Assembly: GCA_964343305.1 (NCBI GenBank)
Contig: CAYFJO010000476.1
Location: 1-7,991, forward strand
Direction: 5' to 3'
DNA from: CAYFJO01 sp964343305
GTDB lineage: Bacteria; Planctomycetota; Planctomycetia; Pirellulales; Pirellulaceae
DNA length: 7,991 bases
Of this stretch, positions 7,007 to 7,991 are shown piece by piece. Below the pieces are notes generated by a model. The model was not told where the DNA came from, searched no databases, and worked only from the letters and a program-made list of their open reading frames with translations. The position numbers and the translations under genes were made by a program. The stretch's first letter is position 1, and each line of letters starts with the position of its first letter.

Positions 7007-7089
7007 TGGTTCAAAGAGGGGTCAGGCACCGTTGCCGGAACGGCCCACAGGGTGCTTTGCACAACGGTGCCTGCCCCCTTTTTGAACTA
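7007..7089. repeat. Long imperfect palindrome, REP/MITE-like
   Basis: The 25-base arms at 7010-7034 and 7062-7086 are reverse complements at 23 of 25 positions, around a 27-base centre. Pairing extends outward by a G-C, a G-T and a T-A pair to 7007 and 7089. The core of each arm is CAGGCACCGTTG / CAACGGTGCCTG next to a G-run (or C-run) and TTCAAA / TTTGAA ends. The mismatches are G/A at arm position 7 and T/G at position 13. Inside, CCGTT (7029-7033) can also pair with AACGG (7039-7043) and GCACC (7026-7030) with GGTGC (7051-7055), so nested alternative hairpins are possible. No transposase and no obvious target duplication flank it. It sits upstream of both divergent genes, so it is not a terminator for either. 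A dispersed REP or miniature transposable element is the likeliest reading. Confidence 0.75.
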
Positions 7090-7092
7090 AGT

Positions 7093-7109
7093 CGGAACGG
7101 CACGTTCCG
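7093..7109. repeat. Short perfect hairpin beside the long palindrome
   Basis: CGGAACG and CGTTCCG form a perfect 7-bp stem with the three-base loop GCA. The nine bases CGGAACGGC at 7093-7101 also occur at 7036-7044 inside the loop of the long palindrome, so the two structures share sequence. A TTT follows on the plus strand, too short for a good terminator. It may be part of the same repeat element or a protein-binding site. Confidence 0.5.
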
Positions 7110-7242
7110 TTTCATCGGGGCCGATCCCTCGTTTGAAAAAGGCAACACCTAATACCTGCAAATTGAAACACCGACGACATTGAAAAGTCTCGGAAACAAA
7201 TTGCCGACGGCTCCGAAACTTCGATCGACCAACGGGGTTTGT

Positions 7243-7248
7243 TATACT
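7243..7248 (+). promoter_or_regulatory. -10-like box upstream of the DUF1800 gene
   Basis: TATACT at 7243-7248 matches the -10 consensus at 5 of 6 positions. No good -35 box lies 16-18 bases before it (the best is TTCGAT at 7220-7225). The start would be about 60 bases before the ATG. It may depend on an activator or another sigma factor, or be a chance match. Confidence 0.28.
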
Positions 7249-7315
7249 CGACGCGTGAAACACTACCTAAAATCGACTTTTTTGTATAGTTTTGCCTTTG
7301 GCAGGAGAGATTCTC

Positions 7316-7991
7316 ATGAGAATTCCGTTAGTGAGCAAGTGGCCGTGGCGGGCGATTAGACTGCGGCGGTGCACTGGCCTGAGTGCTATCTTGGTACTGG
7401 GCCTGGTGTTCACGCTGGGGTTTCTGGTTCGTGTGTCAGTCGGTGCGGAGCCGACGTCACGGCTGGAGCAACTTGACCCGGCTGATTTTGATCGGGCGGC
7501 GGCAGCTCATCTGCTGAACCGTGCCGGCTTTGGTGGAACACCAGAGCAGATCGACACGCTGGCCTCACTCGGGCTTGAGAAGGCTGTGCAGCGGCTGCTG
7601 AGCGCTGAGGGGCCTGAGCCGGTGGGCGACTTTGAAGCGGCCGCCATCGAGCGCCCCGGACGCGAGACGTTTCGCAATCTCTCCGAAAATGAGCGGCGCC
7701 AGTTGTTTCAGCGACTTCGCCGCACAGACCAGGCCCAGTTCAAGAAGTTGCAGGCCTGGTGGTTCCGCCGAATGGTGCTCAGCCCACATCCGCTGCAGGA
7801 GAAAATGACGCTTTTCTGGCACGGGCATTTTGCGACGTCGCAACGCGACGTGCGTAACAGCCACCACATGTACATGCAAAACCAGACGCTCCGCAAGAAT
7901 GCCCTGGGCAACTTCAAAGAGTTAGTGACGTCCGTTGCCAAAGATCCGGCCATGCTCAGGTACCTGGACAACAATCGCAACACGCGGAACA
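7316..7991 (+). CDS. DUF1800 family exported protein, 5' part only
   Basis: The reading frame is open from the ATG at 7316 to the window end (225 complete codons plus one base), so only the N-terminal part is seen. AGGAG at 7303-7307 lies eight bases before the ATG and fixes the start. Residues 1-44 form a long signal peptide: arginine-rich N-region, hydrophobic LSAILVLGLVFTLGFLV, likely cleavage after VGA (44). The mature part matches the start of DUF1800: HLLNRAGFGGTPEQI at 65-79, WWFRRMVLSPHPLQEKMTLFWHGHFATS at 148-175 (written here only to place it; key residues are W148, W149, E162, K163, W168, H169, H171 and F172), then HHMYMQNQTLRKNALGN and the region KDPAMLRYLDNNRN. Full-length members are commonly several hundred residues. 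In planctomycetes DUF1800 genes are usually followed by a DUF1501 gene, so one is expected just past the window. Both families are exported and their biochemical role is not established. Confidence 0.92.
   Translation, partial: MRIPLVSKWPWRAIRLRRCTGLSAILVLGLVFTLGFLVRVSVGAEPTSRLEQLDPADFDRAAAAHLLNRAGFGGTPEQIDTLASLGLEKAVQRLLSAEGPEPVGDFEAAAIERPGRETFRNLSENERRQLFQRLRRTDQAQFKKLQAWWFRRMVLSPHPLQEKMTLFWHGHFATSQRDVRNSHHMYMQNQTLRKNALGNFKELVTSVAKDPAMLRYLDNNRNTRN

Larger units (their letters stand above)
6971..7315. other. Divergent intergenic region between EF-hand and DUF1800 genes
   Basis: This 345-base spacer contains no plausible gene; the frames that cross it are shadows. From the EF-hand side it holds that gene's ribosome binding site (6980-6984), a long palindrome (7007-7089), a second hairpin (7093-7109), an AT-richer stretch with three TTGAAA motifs (around 7133, 7173 and 7190), a -10-like box (7243-7248) and the ribosome binding site AGGAG at 7303-7307 of the DUF1800 gene. 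I could not identify a convincing promoter for the EF-hand gene. If it lies beyond the palindrome, the palindrome is part of that gene's leader RNA. Confidence 0.6.

Noticed and set aside
7565..7879. Antisense frames at the right edge
   Set aside because: They overlap the forward DUF1800 frame, which has a ribosome binding site, a signal peptide and clear family motifs.

Overview
The window looks like part of a planctomycete chromosome, most likely the Pirellula/Rhodopirellula/Gemmata side of the phylum. This rests on protein families. One gene is a large secreted protein that joins a planctomycete-type dehydrogenase beta-propeller, HEAT repeats and a C-terminal mono-heme cytochrome c domain. 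Another is a DUF1800 protein, and a third is a secreted multi-EF-hand protein. All three are hallmark expanded families of that group. No rRNA, tRNA, CRISPR array or intact insertion sequence is visible.

Layout: (1) 1-181 is a leader of unassigned sequence with a plausible promoter. (2) 182-3286 (+) encodes the 1034-residue propeller/HEAT/cytochrome c protein. (3) 3287-3726 is about 440 bases without a convincing gene, ending in a promoter. (4) 3727-4086 (+) encodes a stand-alone STAS-domain protein. (5) 4227-6062 (+) encodes a STAND-class NTPase (NB-ARC, winged-helix-like region, 42-residue TPRs). (6) 6236-6970 (-) encodes a secreted EF-hand protein that converges on the NTPase gene. (7) 6971-7315 is a divergent intergenic region with a long imperfect palindrome and a second hairpin. 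(8) 7316 to the window end (+) is the 5' part of a DUF1800 gene; it has no stop inside the window.

The flanking genes are GC-rich (hand-counted lines about 60-75% GC) and have clear Shine-Dalgarno sequences. The STAS and NTPase genes are nearer 42-53% GC in sampled lines and have no recognisable Shine-Dalgarno. They look like an accessory insert of two genes between ordinary planctomycete genes. The flanking genes encode exported proteins (redox/binding, calcium binding, DUF1800), whereas the STAS/STAND pair should be cytoplasmic and regulatory.

The best candidate for an undescribed system is the STAS + STAND NTPase pair. The NTPase has sensor (TPR) and switch (NB-ARC) parts but no visible effector domain, and its P-loop is atypical. 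The small STAS protein beside it could be its partner or output. That link is inferred from proximity and composition only. The second item worth attention is the long palindrome at 7007-7089, which resembles a dispersed REP/MITE-type element and lies just upstream of the EF-hand gene.
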